Shown: positions 24,024 to 37,980, counted from the first letter of the stretch. The stretch is 64,000 nucleotides of DNA from Helichrysum umbraculigerum (GCA_949592205.1 CATIUR010000002.1:5804501-5868500), one strand, 5' to 3'. Program-made: numbers and translations. The notes: a model not told the origin generated them from the letters alone.

Positions 24024-24635
24024 TAGAGGTGCAAATCAAAAACCGGTTTTTTTTTAACCGGCACAATAACCGAAACCGGTTTTTTGGAAAACCGGTTTTT
24101 TAAAAACCGAACCGGTTTTTTTTTAACCGAACCGGTTTAGATCGGTTTTAAGTTTTTGAGGAAACCGGTTTTTTACCGGTTTTATAACCGGTTTTAACCG
24201 GTTTTTTGAAAAAACCGGTTTTAACCGGTTTTTTTGAAAAACATGTAAAATAGGCAACATTTGAGTGTATATTTGAAGTTACCCTCAACCCAATGATGAG
24301 AATGCTCTCGGCCCAACTCTAATAAGGCCCAAACCCATGTTAAAGTTTAAGCAGACTTGGATTGTTGGCTTGAAAGTTGAAACTAGCTCTCCTCCCTTTT
24401 TATAAGGGTTCTTTCGCTCGAAACTTTATATGCTAGGCGATGTGGGACAGTGGGAACAGAAATTACAATTATAATCCTCATTTGATATGCATACCATTTA
24501 ACTAATTGTAAATTAACTAACGAATTTCATATATGGATCCTTACGTTATATATGATTCTCTAATTACATTACATATGTAAACAAAAAAAATATAAAGTTG
24601 TATATTTATATACTCTTTTAGTTGACTGTATGACT

Positions 24636-24692
<57 letters not shown>

Positions 24693-25080
24693 GTTTTCCA
24701 ATTTACACTTTTTCAAATTTCACGCAAACGCTAAATTTTGACTCAGGACCGAAATCGAGCCATTTATAAACCGATATCGCGATCCGGAAAAAACGAGCGA
24801 ACAAATGAATCGATATCGCGATAAATAAACGTGTATAAAATTAGTGTTTAAATTTTGTTATACAATTATACCGAATTCGAATCCGGAAAAAAACCGGAAA
24901 AAATAACCGATTAAAACCGGGTCAAAACCGAAAAAAACCGATTCCGAACATTTAAAACCGAAAAAAACCGATTCCGAAAAACCGAAACCGAAAAAACCGA
25001 AACCGATAAAAAACCGGTTTTTTAAAAACCGGTTTTTAAAAAACCGAAAACCGAAAAAAACCGATTTTTTCGCACCCCTA
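24024..25080. mobile_element. hAT-type MITE built from AACCGG/AACCGA repeats (1057 bp)
   Basis: Flanked by a perfect 8-bp duplication GGCCCGAG (24016-24023 and 25081-25088). The ends TAGAGGTGCAAA and TTTTCGCACCCCTA form a TAGRGGTGC-type inverted repeat. The outer 200 bp on each side consist of dozens of AACCGGTTTT, AAAACCGG and AACCGA units pointing inwards. The centre is unique AT-rich DNA with a (TA)n tract at about 24641-24690. No transposase. Confidence 0.88.
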
Positions 25081-26186
25081 GGCCCGAGAAATGATAAAAA
25101 AAAAAAAAAAAAAAAACCCCACGTGAGTTGAATAAATCAAACTAATAAATATGGATTTTGCTATTTGTAACCCTAGGGGCTATGTTTAATAGTTAGATTC
25201 GTGCTTTAAGAGGTGGTAAATCAAGATGGTTGGGAGAAGTTATATTCAGGGGGTGGGTGGTTATTATTAAGGTACAAATAGTCAATACATGTCTGAATTT
25301 CTTATTCATAGCCCTTAAGGCTATGTATAGCATTTTCCATAAATCATTAAAGATGTAACTAGAATTTCTAAGCAACAATCTTAGACTCAGTAAGTAACTA
25401 AGAATACGTACCTATTGGTTACACTTGATGGCCAAATTCTTCGATTGATTGCAATAATAATTATAAAGAATATATTATTATATTTCATCATAATATGATT
25501 TTGCTTTCAATGATAACTGATTTCGGTTTGTAAAAACGAAATCACATATATGATACGTTGTATTTTGTTATAAAGTATTTCTAAATGTACCTTAGCACTG
25601 TCGCTAACATACATAAAAGTATTGTACATGACGGTTAATTATTAATTTTGGAGTGGCAGTTATTTTATTATACAATACTTTTCTATGTGATAAAAACAGC
25701 CCTTAGGGCTTCATTTAGAAAATTTCAAGAATAAAATAGGATTGTGCAAAAAAGGTATTAACACAAGTGTACATGGTATTTCAATAAATTAATTAAAATC
25801 TTTAAAAGAGATTAAAAAAAAAAAGGAAAAAAGAGATGAACGTAACATTTGAATTTTTAACCAAACGAGATTCGATTACCCTTCGCGTTGCAAAGGGTTT
25901 TAGATATTGTCATATTATTGTGAATATGTAATTTTTATGGTTATTTGAACATAAAAAATAACCTATATGGTTACCAACTTGCCACATATCTTATGGTTTT
26001 AGCATCTGGATTTGCATCAAACTTGGACGCGATATTAATTGTGTGTACTCGGCTAATTTTTTTTCTTTTGTGTGTACTCAAGTCTCAAAAAGTGTATTTT
26101 TGATGTATTTTGTAATGCTTTTGATGATGCGTTTATCTCTACGGATGTCAAGTGGCACCGTAAACAGATGACACATAAGTAAAATA
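25081..26186. other. Intergenic, nothing firm
   Basis: Contains an A-run at 25099-25118 and a pair of loosely inverted CTAGGGGCTATG / CATAGCCCTTAAGG boxes (about 25170 and 25310). These could mark a small MITE, but I cannot find matching target duplications. Confidence 0.4.
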
Positions 26187-28310
26187 TGTAACACCCCAAT
26201 TTTATCAGGAATTTAATATCGTACATAATTAAAATTTTATTACGAAGTAATAGTGTGTAAATAATAAGATATAGTGAAAAACGTAAAATGAAGTATCAGT
26301 TTTAGACTGTAAAATAATAGAAATTTAAAATAAGTCTACATATATATGTGGTAATGTCGTGGTTTATTTCTTTGGGTTCCAAAACATTCCAGTGACTTCA
26401 AGGGAGTTGAGAAAAATCGCCAGAAACATAAACCCTTTATCAAAGCCTTAATCAAACCTCAATCCAAACCTTAATACTTGAATTAACATCTTCAATCATC
26501 ATCTTCTTCAATCCTTTGATTCTTGTAAGTGATTTCTTTATGTTTAACCTAGTTCATGAGGGGTTTTAAGGGTTTTGTAAATTTGTGATTTTAAATACGA
26601 ATTAGGGTTTATAATTGTTAGAATTGTTGTTATTTAGTGTTTATGAGTTTAATAGTAACCAAATAACATGTTAAAAGTGATTAATTAGTGATAGTGTTCT
26701 TGAATGATTTTCTAGGGTTTTATCAATTCTTTGTATTATGATGAAATAAACTTAATTATGTTATAAGTGATGTTAATATAGTATGAATAACATGTCTAAA
26801 TAAGAATTTAAGTGAAATAGAAGTGATTGTGATTATGATGGTAGAACAAATGGTTATGTTAGTGATTAATTATTTGAATTAGTTGAATCAAAGTGGGGGA
26901 GTGATCATATAGAGGTTATTAGTTTAAATAAATGAATTCTAGTGATTTAAAAATGTTGTTATGTGTTGAATGATTAGGTGTTAAAGAGTTGGACATATCA
27001 TCATTTGTGTATCTTGTGAATCGTCATTTCAAGGCTAAGGTGAGTTATATAAGGATTTAATCAAGTAAGTGGTTGTGTGTGTTTCCGAATTACTTTTGAG
27101 TAAGAGGATCATACAACCATGTGAAGTTAATCGTGCTTTATTGTTTAAATTGTTACTTGTGAAGTGTTATGTTATGAATTGATTGTACATGTTACCGGAT
27201 AGCTTCCGAGCTAGAGGTGGGTACAATCAAGTGGAGATTTAGTGTATTAATTGTATATGATCATAGTGATATGAATTGTGATTGTACATGTTACCGGATA
27301 GCTTCCGAGCTAGAGGTGGGTACAATCATAAGTTAGTGATATGAAGCTTATGAAGTTATGATATAGAGTTGCTAGTTTTACTAGCATAGTGTTTATGTAG
27401 CCATGATATATGTATTATTTGATAAATTTGCTTATATGCTCACTAAGCAAAAGTGCTTATTGTTTAAAGTGTTTTATGTTTTAGGTGGAAGTGGTCAAGG
27501 AAAGGGGAAAGCGGTTTAAAGGGATAGCGTGGATTGCATGATATTAGAGTATGGCAAGTTTTCTCTTTGAAGTATCGTTTGTTCTAGCTTGTGTAAATCG
27601 CCCTTTTAGACATGTTTTAAAAGATAGTCATGGTGAGCCATGACATATGAAATTTTGATATAGTTTGATCTTTGAGGTCAAGAATACTAGTAAATGATGT
27701 ATATTATGGTTTTCAAGTTTTAATGTTAGTGTTTGAATATATTAGTGTTTATAAAATGTGTTCATGGTTGAAAGTAGTCAAATTGTGTTTTATTGGTTAT
27801 GGAGTGTTGACATGTAGTCAAACCTTCCATTAGTCAATTATGGGTTGTGATTGGTTAGTCAATAGGTCAAAGTAGTCATTGTGGGTCAGCGGGTCAAAAA
27901 GGGTCGATATGGGTCATTAAATGCATTTGCGGTCTAAAATGAGTTAGAAAAGGGTTAAGGGTGTGATGAAGTGTCTTGCAACTTTGTTTTGATATTTATG
28001 ATATGTGGTCAAAAGCTCCATGTCTCAGCCTTCATGGTTTGAGATTTGGTATGTTCACAAAAATGGTCGTTTTTGGGTCAAAAAGAGTCATACGCCAAAA
28101 TCCCGCATCATTGTGAAATTTGGAAAAGTGTAAAAAGGGAAACCTTCATTTTGAAACGAATGAACATAAACGAACTTCCTGCCGAACATTTCACGAATTG
28201 TTCGCTAAACGTTCGGTTCGCTTACAAAGTTAATCATCATACACCAAGAAATAATTATCATATCGATAAATCGATAATTCACATGGATGTGTATACGTTA
28301 CCAATTACAT
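26187..28310 (+). mobile_element. Degenerate LTR-like sequence (5' border TGTAACACCCC)
   Basis: It begins TGTAACACCCCAATTTT, the LTR start seen in many plant Ty3/gypsy elements, and has the same layout as the LTR at 35574-37829 in reverse: a short leader, a CATAAACCC / AATCAAACC region with TTGTAAGTG, then long AT-rich sequence with AAGGTGAGT. No 3' LTR border, PBS or partner LTR is found, so it is a truncated or solo LTR. No coding. Confidence 0.5.
27181..27328 (+). repeat. 49-bp direct repeat, two copies, inside the LTR-like sequence
   Basis: The block GATTGTACATGTTACCGGAT...GGTGGGTACAATCA occurs at 27181-27229 and 27280-27328 with no differences seen, 99 bp apart. Each copy starts with GATTGTAC and ends with the near complement GTACAATC, so each is also a potential stem-loop. 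Confidence 0.9.
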
Positions 28311-29005
28311 AACATGACTTTGATCACTTGTTCGATGCTTGTTTAGGAAAAGAAGTTGAGCATTTGACCAGATCGGGATATAAAAAAAAATATACAAATA
28401 ATAACTAGCGGGCTTAATACAAATGAGAAAGGTGACGTCACTGCCTATGAATTAATTCGCATTAACTTGTTGAATATCCATTTTTTCTCTCTTTCCCACT
28501 TATTGTAATTCCAGGTAACTAAATTATTCTGCAAAGTTCTTATATTTTCTTGACAAGTTCACGCATGGAGCAACAAATGACCCCCAACTAGAGATGGTGA
28601 TAGATCTTCTATACACTATCAAAATTATAATTTGTACTCCGTAACTATTTTGCATTTGCATATGTACAAAGTAGGAGTGTTTAAAGTTGGGTGCGATTCG
28701 ATTCAGTTTATCCTTAAAAGCAAGCAAAAATCAAATCAAATACTTCAGTTCTTTTTTAATAATCAAAATCATTCGATTTGATTCAATCATTCGATTTTAT
28801 ATTCGATATGGTTCTGCTGTTTAGTTTTTCGGAGTTCGGTGTCTTATCGGTAGTTAATTCATACCTCCCGTCCTCCACAATTAAGGGTGTATTTGGCGCA
28901 GAGTTTTTATAAACTTTTAATTTTGAAAAAAAAAAAACTCTCATTTAACTTAAAGCTTTTGTTCGAACAAGGGAGCTTTTAGCTCTTAAGTTACTAATAA
29001 AGTTA
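28311..29005. other. Intergenic, nothing identified
   Basis: AT-rich DNA. A TAGGAGTGT box at about 28674 looks like one end of a hAT MITE, but no matching right end was found. Confidence 0.4.
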
Positions 29006-29080
29006 CAATATGTACGGTATAATTAAACATTACATAAATAAATACTCAACTTGTAAAGTTTAATTATACCGTACATATTG
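29006..29080. repeat. Perfect 23-bp inverted repeat with 29-nt loop
   Basis: 29006-29028 (CAATATGTACGGTATAATTA...) is exactly complementary to 29058-29080. It could be a short MITE or a hairpin-forming site; no TSD is fixed. Confidence 0.9.
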
Positions 29081-29349
29081 CATGTTATTTTTAACAAGAT
29101 CGTAATCATTAATAATAAGTTTGGTATTACCGATATACAGTAAAATAGTAAATAACTAAATATGATCTTATCATCGCGTCCTAAATTTAATTTGTATCAA
29201 TAGTTTCATTTCAAAATCCTCGATCTCAAACAATATATCCTAGAAAACCTTTGGCCCGAGCAATTCGATCTGGAAAAAGTTAAAATATTCATCCCCAACA
29301 TCCATATATGGCTTTTCAAAGTGTATGTTATAATAGTGAACCCGGCCAC

Positions 29350-31605
29350 TATAACACCCCTCATTTATTCTCATTTAAATATAGTAAATCGGAAGCGTAA
29401 GTCCAAATAGATAGTGATAATTTACATCGTTTTATCAACATATAAAATTCAACCTTTTCAAAACATAATTTATTCAACCGAGGTGTTATATAAAACATGC
29501 TAAAACATTATTTTATACAAATACACTATCAGAGTAATGCCTCGTGGTCAAACATTCCTTCTAAACCAACTTCTTGCCCAACCAATATAATAGCCAACCC
29601 TGCAAGAAGTGTTAATGTGGGGGATTAGCATAACGCTAAGTGAACAGATAACTAATCAACAACCTAACTTAGCTCAACAACTTTGTGTACAACACTTAGC
29701 ACTAAACAAGCAAGTACACAATACAACACATCAACAATACATCAGTTCAACAATGCAACAATTCAACTAATCAACAACACCATAATGAGGATCGGCGGCT
29801 CTGGGGATAACCATAAACCCGGGAGGCTCCCCAAGAACACTTATCCAACCTATCCGTATGGCCATACGGACGAGACCGATAGCTAGTGATTATCTTCAAC
29901 TAACACAGGAGGTGTGTTAAACTTTGGATAACCAACTAGCCCAACCAACAGTTCAACAACTTGTTGCCTCATTAACAACTGATGCCCGAAGGCCAATTAA
30001 TTCAAGTGATCACGTAATCAACAAGTCACATATGCAACTAGTCAACATATCAACAGTATTATTACTATCAACATAATCAATAAAGTAATAACACGTTACT
30101 TGTTGTAACCAAACTTGTTACAACCAAGTTACGCTGAGGAATAGAGATCCACTCACCGACCACCTCAGGCATCCACTCAGTAGTCTAATATCACTGAGTC
30201 TTCTGCTCAACTGGAATTACAACAAAATAGAACAAGTTAGTTACTTGTTTTAAAATCTATATATAACATCATATTAATTCATCTTCATCAAAGAACATAT
30301 TTAATATCCAATATAATACCATCATTCAATCACGATAATCACTTTCTATCACAATTCACATAAATTGTTACTTATTTACAATAATTCAACATACTTCATC
30401 TCTAGATTATGAATAACCAATTAACATCATTAATTCATAATCATTTAACAAGTTTATGATTCCCATGATCATCTTATCATATTAGTACACCTTAATCATT
30501 GTTAATTAACATCATGAGATCATATAACAAGATTATCAACCTCCATTATTACTAACTCATTAAAACACTTCATAATCATCATAATCACCATGAATACTTA
30601 ATCAACTTTACACAATTTAGTTTGAACACAACTAATTATCATCATGTATCAACTCTAACATGCTAACTAACAACAATTATCAAACATACACTAATTACAC
30701 AAGCTTTGATCATATCATAATCAACTAAACCCTTTAACTTTATTAATGATCATATATCAAATTCACCATTTCTAAACTAGGTTTAGATTGTAATCCACAT
30801 ATAATCATCAACTAACAACTATATGATCATTACAAGCTTCAATTCCATCATTTACACCAAAATCCAATTTCTAAGTTAACATAAAACTCAAGAATTAACA
30901 CATACAACATGTTTATAATGATGATGTAATGATTAAACCATGTTATGAAAGCATAACTCATATCAATTTACACTCTTGAAGCCATAATTTCGGATTTTAA
31001 TCAAGAACATCAAAAACCCAAATTTCAAGTTTATAAGAAATCAAGAATTCAAGACTTACAAGATGATTGGAAGGATTAGAGATGTTTAATTCACATTTTA
31101 GAAGCTTGAATTAGAGTTTCATGGCTTCAATTTAATCTCTAAGCTTGATTTGTGAAGAACACCTCATCCCTGTGATTTAATATGTACGGCCAAACCAAAA
31201 ACAGGGAAGAACAAGGATTGATTCCACAAGATTTTGATGATTGGTGATGATTTTGATTAGGTTTAAGGTTTAGATCAAACCCTCGCTCTCTCCCGAATTC
31301 TCTCGAATGTTTTAGGTGATAAATATGAGATTTTACACATATAAATGATAATACGTGTACTAGTTTGGTCCCCCGTACTTATCATTGTCTGGAACTTAAA
31401 ACCCATTTGCGGGGAAACATTATTTTATTTTACCGTCAACTAAATAAAATTAAAACACTCAATAATTTATTAGTCACAATAAATTATTCGACTATTATCA
31501 CTATTTATTTCAAATAATACAACACACCTATTTTCTGACACACTTAATAATAATTCACAGTCAGAAAATATTAAATACTACTAGACCCAAATACTGGGTG
31601 TTACA
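29350..31605 (-). repeat. 3' LTR of the LARD-like element
   Basis: Plus-strand borders TATAACACCCC and GGGTGTTACA. Same length as the partner LTR. A short open frame within (29683-29886) is duplicated in the other LTR and is not a gene. Confidence 0.93.
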
Positions 31606-33937
31606 AATCTTCCCTCCTTAAAGAGATTTCGTCCTCGAAATCTGATCACACTATATATAATCTAAGAACACAACCACCTATTACTCCCCTTCCTCATGTG
31701 AGATTCAACTCACATTTTATTTCTAATTTGCTAATACTTAACCTTTCATATTACACTAATTGTATACTACTCATTAATATATGCACTCAATTTATTTCAA
31801 TTATGCATATAACCCCATGCATATCTATAATCACACAAACACCGAATCAATTTGCATATATTTAACTATTTAAACACAATATATATGTATATCTTATCAA
31901 CTTACACACCACCAATGTGTATATCAATTAAATTCACAATAACACATAAGTTGTGTTTCATACACCACTTAATTCAACTATCATCAAATACATATATCAT
32001 ACATTACTCCCTTGAGCAATTCCTAAATATATGTACACGGTTTCGATTCTTTCCACATTCACATATCCAAATGTAAATGTTTCTATTTTTCCCCCTTGCA
32101 CCAACACAGTGCCTCTACCCAGTCTCTAATGAATTAAATCAACCACTTACATAGTCAAGTAAAGTAGCATCTTTATCACAACAGCAACTTTAGCAGCAAA
32201 TACAACTATAACGACAACGACAACCACAATAACAACAAGTGGTAATGAACACTACTACATGCATCTTAGCAACAAGTTGTAACTCGATCCGTCACTAGCA
32301 ATTTAACTAATAATTATATACTTCTTTAGTTATCACTTTGCCAGATTTACAAATTTTAGCAACTCATTAATTACTACTTTACAATTTGCAGTTATAAATA
32401 CAACTCGAGTATATGAAATCCTTTATTTAACAGGAATTCACAATCATATAATCATCAACATATAAGATTAACTAACAAGCATTATGTAGAGGTTCATTTC
32501 TATAGTTAAACTTATTATCATGTAATCAACTAACATCACATCATACAATTTGGGATGCTAGACAACACCTGTTAATACCAAACATCTTCAACAATGGTAT
32601 TTCAACAACACAAGATGTTGTCATTAATCATCCATTCAACAATATTATTCACATTCAACTGACCTCTACTTTGCTTATATCATCTTTTAAGTTTTACAAT
32701 TAACCATGCATTACACATACACTTCAATTGTACAATAGTTACCACGTTAGTAACAACAACTTAGTGGTTTACTACTATTCCATTTTAGTCAATATCTGAC
32801 TATATCTCAGCTACATTCCAACATCCGGTTATATTAAAACGGTTAACTTTATTGGGTACTGAGTAGCCTCAACAACTCCATGTGAAATGGCATAATATAA
32901 ATACGTTGACCAGACGTCGTCATATTATGTCAGTCACACTTTATTCTCAGGCCACTTCATACCATCGATATCCCATATAATTATCTTTTCTCTCTCATAT
33001 TTCACAACAATGATATCAACATTTTACACATATATAATACCACCGTGCAACATGTATACAACTAACTTTTTAACTTACTAATATCTTTAACTGATCACTT
33101 TGAGCGTAACTACTCATATCATCATGTTTATATTAACAATACAGGCATCCTACAACAATGCCCGACATGAATACATCGATTAACTTCTTTATTACTGGAT
33201 TCAATATTAAATAATTATTTATACAACTTAATACTTATAGTACATTTAGTACCAAACATTTCATCAATAATATATATAACATTCAACACATACTCATTAA
33301 TCCATGTACTTTTAGTCAAATTATAGGTAAACACTTCATTTCATGTTCAACTATCCCATATATATAAGTTCATGTACTTATATCATAATTTTCTTAGCAT
33401 GCTCAATTCAACACTTTATAATACTCTAAGTAATTCAATTACTTCATCACATTTTAATTTAGTCCATATAATATAGTTCACATGATTTCATATTCAATGT
33501 TTACTAACCCTTGTTAACAACAATCAACAATACCATTTACTGGTATATTTCATACTTGAATAGCTCACCTGAAAGTAACTCATACATTATAACTTAGGTG
33601 GACCTCATAAAATAACTTTTAATATTCCATATAGTCACAGGAATGGCCTCTGGGCATAAAGAAACAAAAGCCCAATTCAAAACGTAAACTACAAGTCCAA
33701 AATAAGGTCCGAAAAACAGTAAAATGTCATTTTCGGGCCCCAGACAACCCCGGATGTCCAAAAACCACCTAGGCTAAGGTACTTAGCATTGATCATTGGG
33801 CCGTTTCCGATTGACCGTGTAAATTTCAGCTCAATCCGAGTTTAAAGAAAATTTGTCAATTTTTCCGTGGGTAAAAACGCTACTAAACACTTATGCACTT
33901 TTGAAATTTGCAAAAATTTGACAACTTTACTCTTGCA

Positions 33938-34116
33938 AACGCGATCCGGACTAAGGTGGCTGGATCGCGTTCACCTTTAGAAAACTTTCTGTGATCAATT
34001 TACACATACGAACGCGATCCGGAAAACTTGCTGGGATCGCGTTCCCCAGCACAAATTCGACTGCAACCAATTTCAACATACTAACGCGATCCGGATCCTC
34101 ATGCTAGGATCGCGTT
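33938..34116. repeat. Three regularly spaced hairpins AACGCGATCC...GGATCGCGTT
   Basis: Three stem-loops with identical 10-bp arms: 33938-33971, 34011-34043 and 34083-34116. Starts are 73 and 72 bp apart. Loop sequences differ while the stems are identical. They lie in the otherwise structureless interior of the LARD-like element. Confidence 0.9.
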
Positions 34117-35558
34117 CCCTAAGCTATTTTCAGACCTGCAGCTTTAGTGCAACTTTCCGGAATTCAAACGTGCATATCTCTTAAACCGTGAAGAATTAAG
34201 TCATGAAATTTTGTAGGCACCTCCACTATGCCAAAACGAAACTTTCTCTTTTTACACTTTTTAAATTTACTCGTTTTACGAGAAAACGGACGTGTGACTC
34301 ATTTTAGGCCGTTTTAGCCGTTTTGGTTGACACACCAACTTCTAAATGGCATGGTTTCAGACTCCCACTCTTTGTTAACATGTTTCTACATATATTTAAG
34401 ACTTGTGGGCACATTTATCACCTATATATACACCTTATATCGTGTTTTAACTCATTGACCCGTTTAGGGGTCCAATTGGGCATTTTCAACTAAACAACCA
34501 CATTGACTACACAAATCACTTTCAACGCCCTTTATTACTATACTTATGACTCAAAGTCTATTTAACATTCATTATTTTTGAACCAACATGCATTTTAACC
34601 ATTTGACCCATAAGTGACCCATTTGGGCACTTTAACAACCCATTTGGGTTTCAACCCATATAACCACTATTCAAACAATCAATCCACACTAAAATCATCA
34701 TTTTTATATCAATTTCAACAAGTTTTCCAATTTCATTATCACTTTGACTTTTCACAACTTGTCAATACATATTTGGACTCGTTGACCACTTTGACTTTCT
34801 ATCTTAACACTTTCAATACAAATATCATAATTCAACCCAATTATGATCAATGCTAAACACATAAACATCTAATCACATTCATCACTTTATAACACAACCA
34901 CCTACAATTTGACCTTTCCAAGTCAAATGCTCACCTTTCATTCAATAGGCACTTTCTACTTTAGACAACCACACAACTCCAAACTTATTAATTCAATTTA
35001 TCATATGTCAAATAATTCCCTAGCAAGGATCTATAATTACACCTTGCATTTATCAACTTATAATCACACATATTTTATTTTCATATTGTAGATACATTTA
35101 ATTTCACATAACATAACTATTACACCTTTGTCAACCATGTATCTACACAATTTCAACACTCTTCTAAAATTTCAATTTTTCCTTCTTAATTACTCATTAT
35201 ATCTCTATCATTACATTAACAAGTAATTATTACTAATAATTCAATTTACTTTACTAACAATCATATCATAGTAAAGTAAATAGTCAAAGCTTATTAAAAT
35301 TCACCAAGCTTATCGAAAATTACCTGGCATATCTAAGCCCACGAGTATTGAGGAATCATTGAGAATACCAGACGGTTCCTCATGTTCCTCCGTCTCTGCA
35401 ATCAAAACAACATTCAAGCATCTTGTTATAGGTTAGTACACATTTAATAACAACTTTCTCATACAACTATTAATCCCGCACTCTCAGGAATGTTTGACTT
35501 GACACTACCATAGATTTGGGATTGAACACATTAAAATGTCCAATTCGCCCAAACATAT

Positions 35559-35570
35559 GCTCTGATACCA
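35559..35570 (-). other. Primer-binding site (initiator tRNA-Met type)
   Basis: The minus strand reads TGGTATCAGAGC three bases from the end of the 5' LTR. This fixes the orientation of the element. Confidence 0.9.
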
Positions 35571-35573
35571 ACT

Positions 35574-37829
35574 TATAACACCCCTCATTTATTCTCATTT
35601 AAATATAGTAAATCGGAAGCGTAAGTCCAAATAGATAGTGATAATTTACATCGTTTTATCAACATATAAAATTCAACCTTTTCAAAACATAATTTCTTCA
35701 ACCGAGGTGTTATATAAAACATGCTAAAACATTATTTTATACAAATACACTATCAGAGTAATGCCTCGTGGTCAAACATTCCTTCTAAACCAACTTCTTG
35801 CCCAACCAATATAATAGCCAACCCTGCAAGAAGTGTTAATGTGGGGGATTAGCATAACGCTAAGTGAGCAGATAACTAATCAACAACCTAACTTAGCTCA
35901 ACAACTTTGTGTACAACACTTAGCACTAAACAAGCAAGTACACAATACAACACATCAACAATACATCAGTTCAACAATGCAACAATTCAACTAATCAACA
36001 ACACCATAATGAGGATCGGCGGCTCTGGGGATAACCATAAACCCGGGAGGCTCCCCAAGAACACTTATCCAACCTATCCGTATGGCCATACGGACGAGAC
36101 CGATAGCTAGTGATTATCTTCAACTAACACAGGAGGTGTGTTAAACTTTGGATAACCAACTAGCCCAACCAACAGTTCAACAACTCGTTGCCTCATTAAC
36201 AACTGATGCCCGAAGGCCAATTAATTCAAGTGATCACGTAATCAACAAGTCACATATTCAACTAGTTAACATATCAACAGTATTATTACTATCAACATAA
36301 TCAATAAAGTAATAACACGATACTTGTTGTAACCAAACTTGTTACAACCAAGTTAAGCTGAGGAATAGAGATCCACTCACCGACCACCTCAGGCATCCAC
36401 TCAGTAGTCTAATATCACTGAGTCTTCTGCTCAACTGGAATTACAACAAAATAGAACAAGTTAGTTACTTGTTTTAAAATCTATATATAACATCATATTA
36501 ATTCATCTTCATCAAACAACATATTTAATATCCAATATAATACCATCATTCAATCACGATAATCACTTTCTATCACAATTCACATAAATTGTTACTTATT
36601 TACAATAATTCAACATACTTCATCTCTAGATTATGAATAACCAATTAACATCATTAATTCATAATCATTTAACAAGTTTATGATTCCCATGATCATCTTA
36701 TCATATTAGTACACCTTAATCATTGTTAATTAACATCATGAGATCATATAACAAGATTATCAACCTCCATTATTACTAACTCATTAAAACACTTCATAAT
36801 CATCATAATCACCATGAATACTTAATCAACTTTACACAATTTAGTTTGAACACAACTAATTATCATCATGTATCAACTCTAACATGCTCACTAACAACAA
36901 TTATCAAACATACACTAATTACACAAGCTTTGATCATATCATAATCAACTAAACCCTTTAACTTTATTAATGATCATATATCAAATTCACCATTTCTAAA
37001 CTAGGTTTAGATTGTAATCCACATATAATCATCAACTAACAACTATATGATCATTACAAGCTTCAATTCCATCATTTACACCAAAATCCAATTTCTAAGT
37101 TAACATAAAACTCAAGAATTAACACATACAACATGTTTATAATGATGATGGAATGATTAAACCATGTTATGAAAGCATAACTCATATCAATTTACACTCT
37201 TGAAGCCCTAATTTCAGATTTTAATCAAGAACATCAAAAACCCAAATTTCAAGTTTATAAGAAATCAAGAATTCAAGACTTACAAGATGATTGGAAGGAT
37301 TAGAGATGTTTAATTCACATTTTAGAAGCTTGAATTAGAGTTTCATGGCTTCAATTTAATCTCTAAGCTTGATTTGTGAAGAACACCTCATCCATGTGAT
37401 TTAATATGTACGGCCAAACCAAAAACAGGGAAGAACAAGGATTGATTCCACAAGATTTTGATGATTGGTGATGATTTTGATTAGGTTTAAGGTTTAGATC
37501 AAACCCTCGCTCTCTCCCGAATTCTCTCGAATGTTTTAGGTGATAAATATGAGATTTTACACATATAAATGATAATACGTGTACTAGTTTGGTCCCCCGT
37601 ACTTATCATTGTCTGGAACTTAAAACCTATTCGCGGGGAAACATTATTTTATTTTACCGTCAACTAAATAAAATTAAAACACTCAATAATTTATTAGTCA
37701 CAATAAATTATTCGACTATTATCACTATTTATTTCAAATAATACAACACACCTATTTTCTGACACACTTAATAATAATTCACAGTCAGAAAATATTAAAT
37801 ACTACTAGACCCAAATACTGGGTGTTACA
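35574..37829 (-). repeat. 5' LTR of the LARD-like element
   Basis: 2256 bp, colinear with 29350-31605. The plus-strand right end TACTGGGTGTTACA is followed at once by the target duplication GCCAC. Confidence 0.93.
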
Positions 37830-37980
37830 GCCACAAACAAAACCACAATTTTTTTAAACTTTTTCTATCTACATGCATTTTACAAGTTAAACAAACCAAG
37901 ACATTTTGTTTGGACATCATATATAGGTACTTTGATTTGATTTTAGGAAGGAATCCTAATTCTTTTATACTTCCGATTTT

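Larger units (their letters stand above)
29350..37829 (-). mobile_element. Complete non-autonomous LTR retrotransposon (LARD-like), 8480 bp
   Basis: Two 2256-bp LTRs (29350-31605 and 35574-37829) flank a 3968-bp interior, and the whole is bracketed by a perfect 5-bp target duplication GCCAC (29345-29349 and 37830-37834). On the minus strand the PBS TGGTATCAGAGC (35559-35570) follows the 5' LTR, and a polypurine tract AAGGAGGGAAG (about 31608-31620) precedes the 3' LTR. LTR ends are TGTAACACCC ... GGGGTGTTATA. The LTRs differ at only some 15-20 positions by eye, so the insertion is young. The interior has no gag, protease, RT, RNase H or integrase frame. This is the definition of a large retrotransposon derivative mobilised in trans, probably by a Ty3/gypsy partner judging from LTR size and PBS. 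Confidence 0.93.

Noticed and set aside
28674..28730. TAGGAGTGT box as a hAT MITE left end
   Set aside because: No matching right terminus or 8-bp duplication found downstream; the TAGAGGTGGC at about 17536 failed the same test.
29683..29886. 67-residue ORF identical to one at 35907-36110
   Set aside because: Lies in both LTRs of the same element; duplicated because the LTR is duplicated.
33900..34120. CRISPR-like spaced repeats
   Set aside because: Three hairpins in a plant retrotransposon with related flanks; no cas genes and eukaryotic context.
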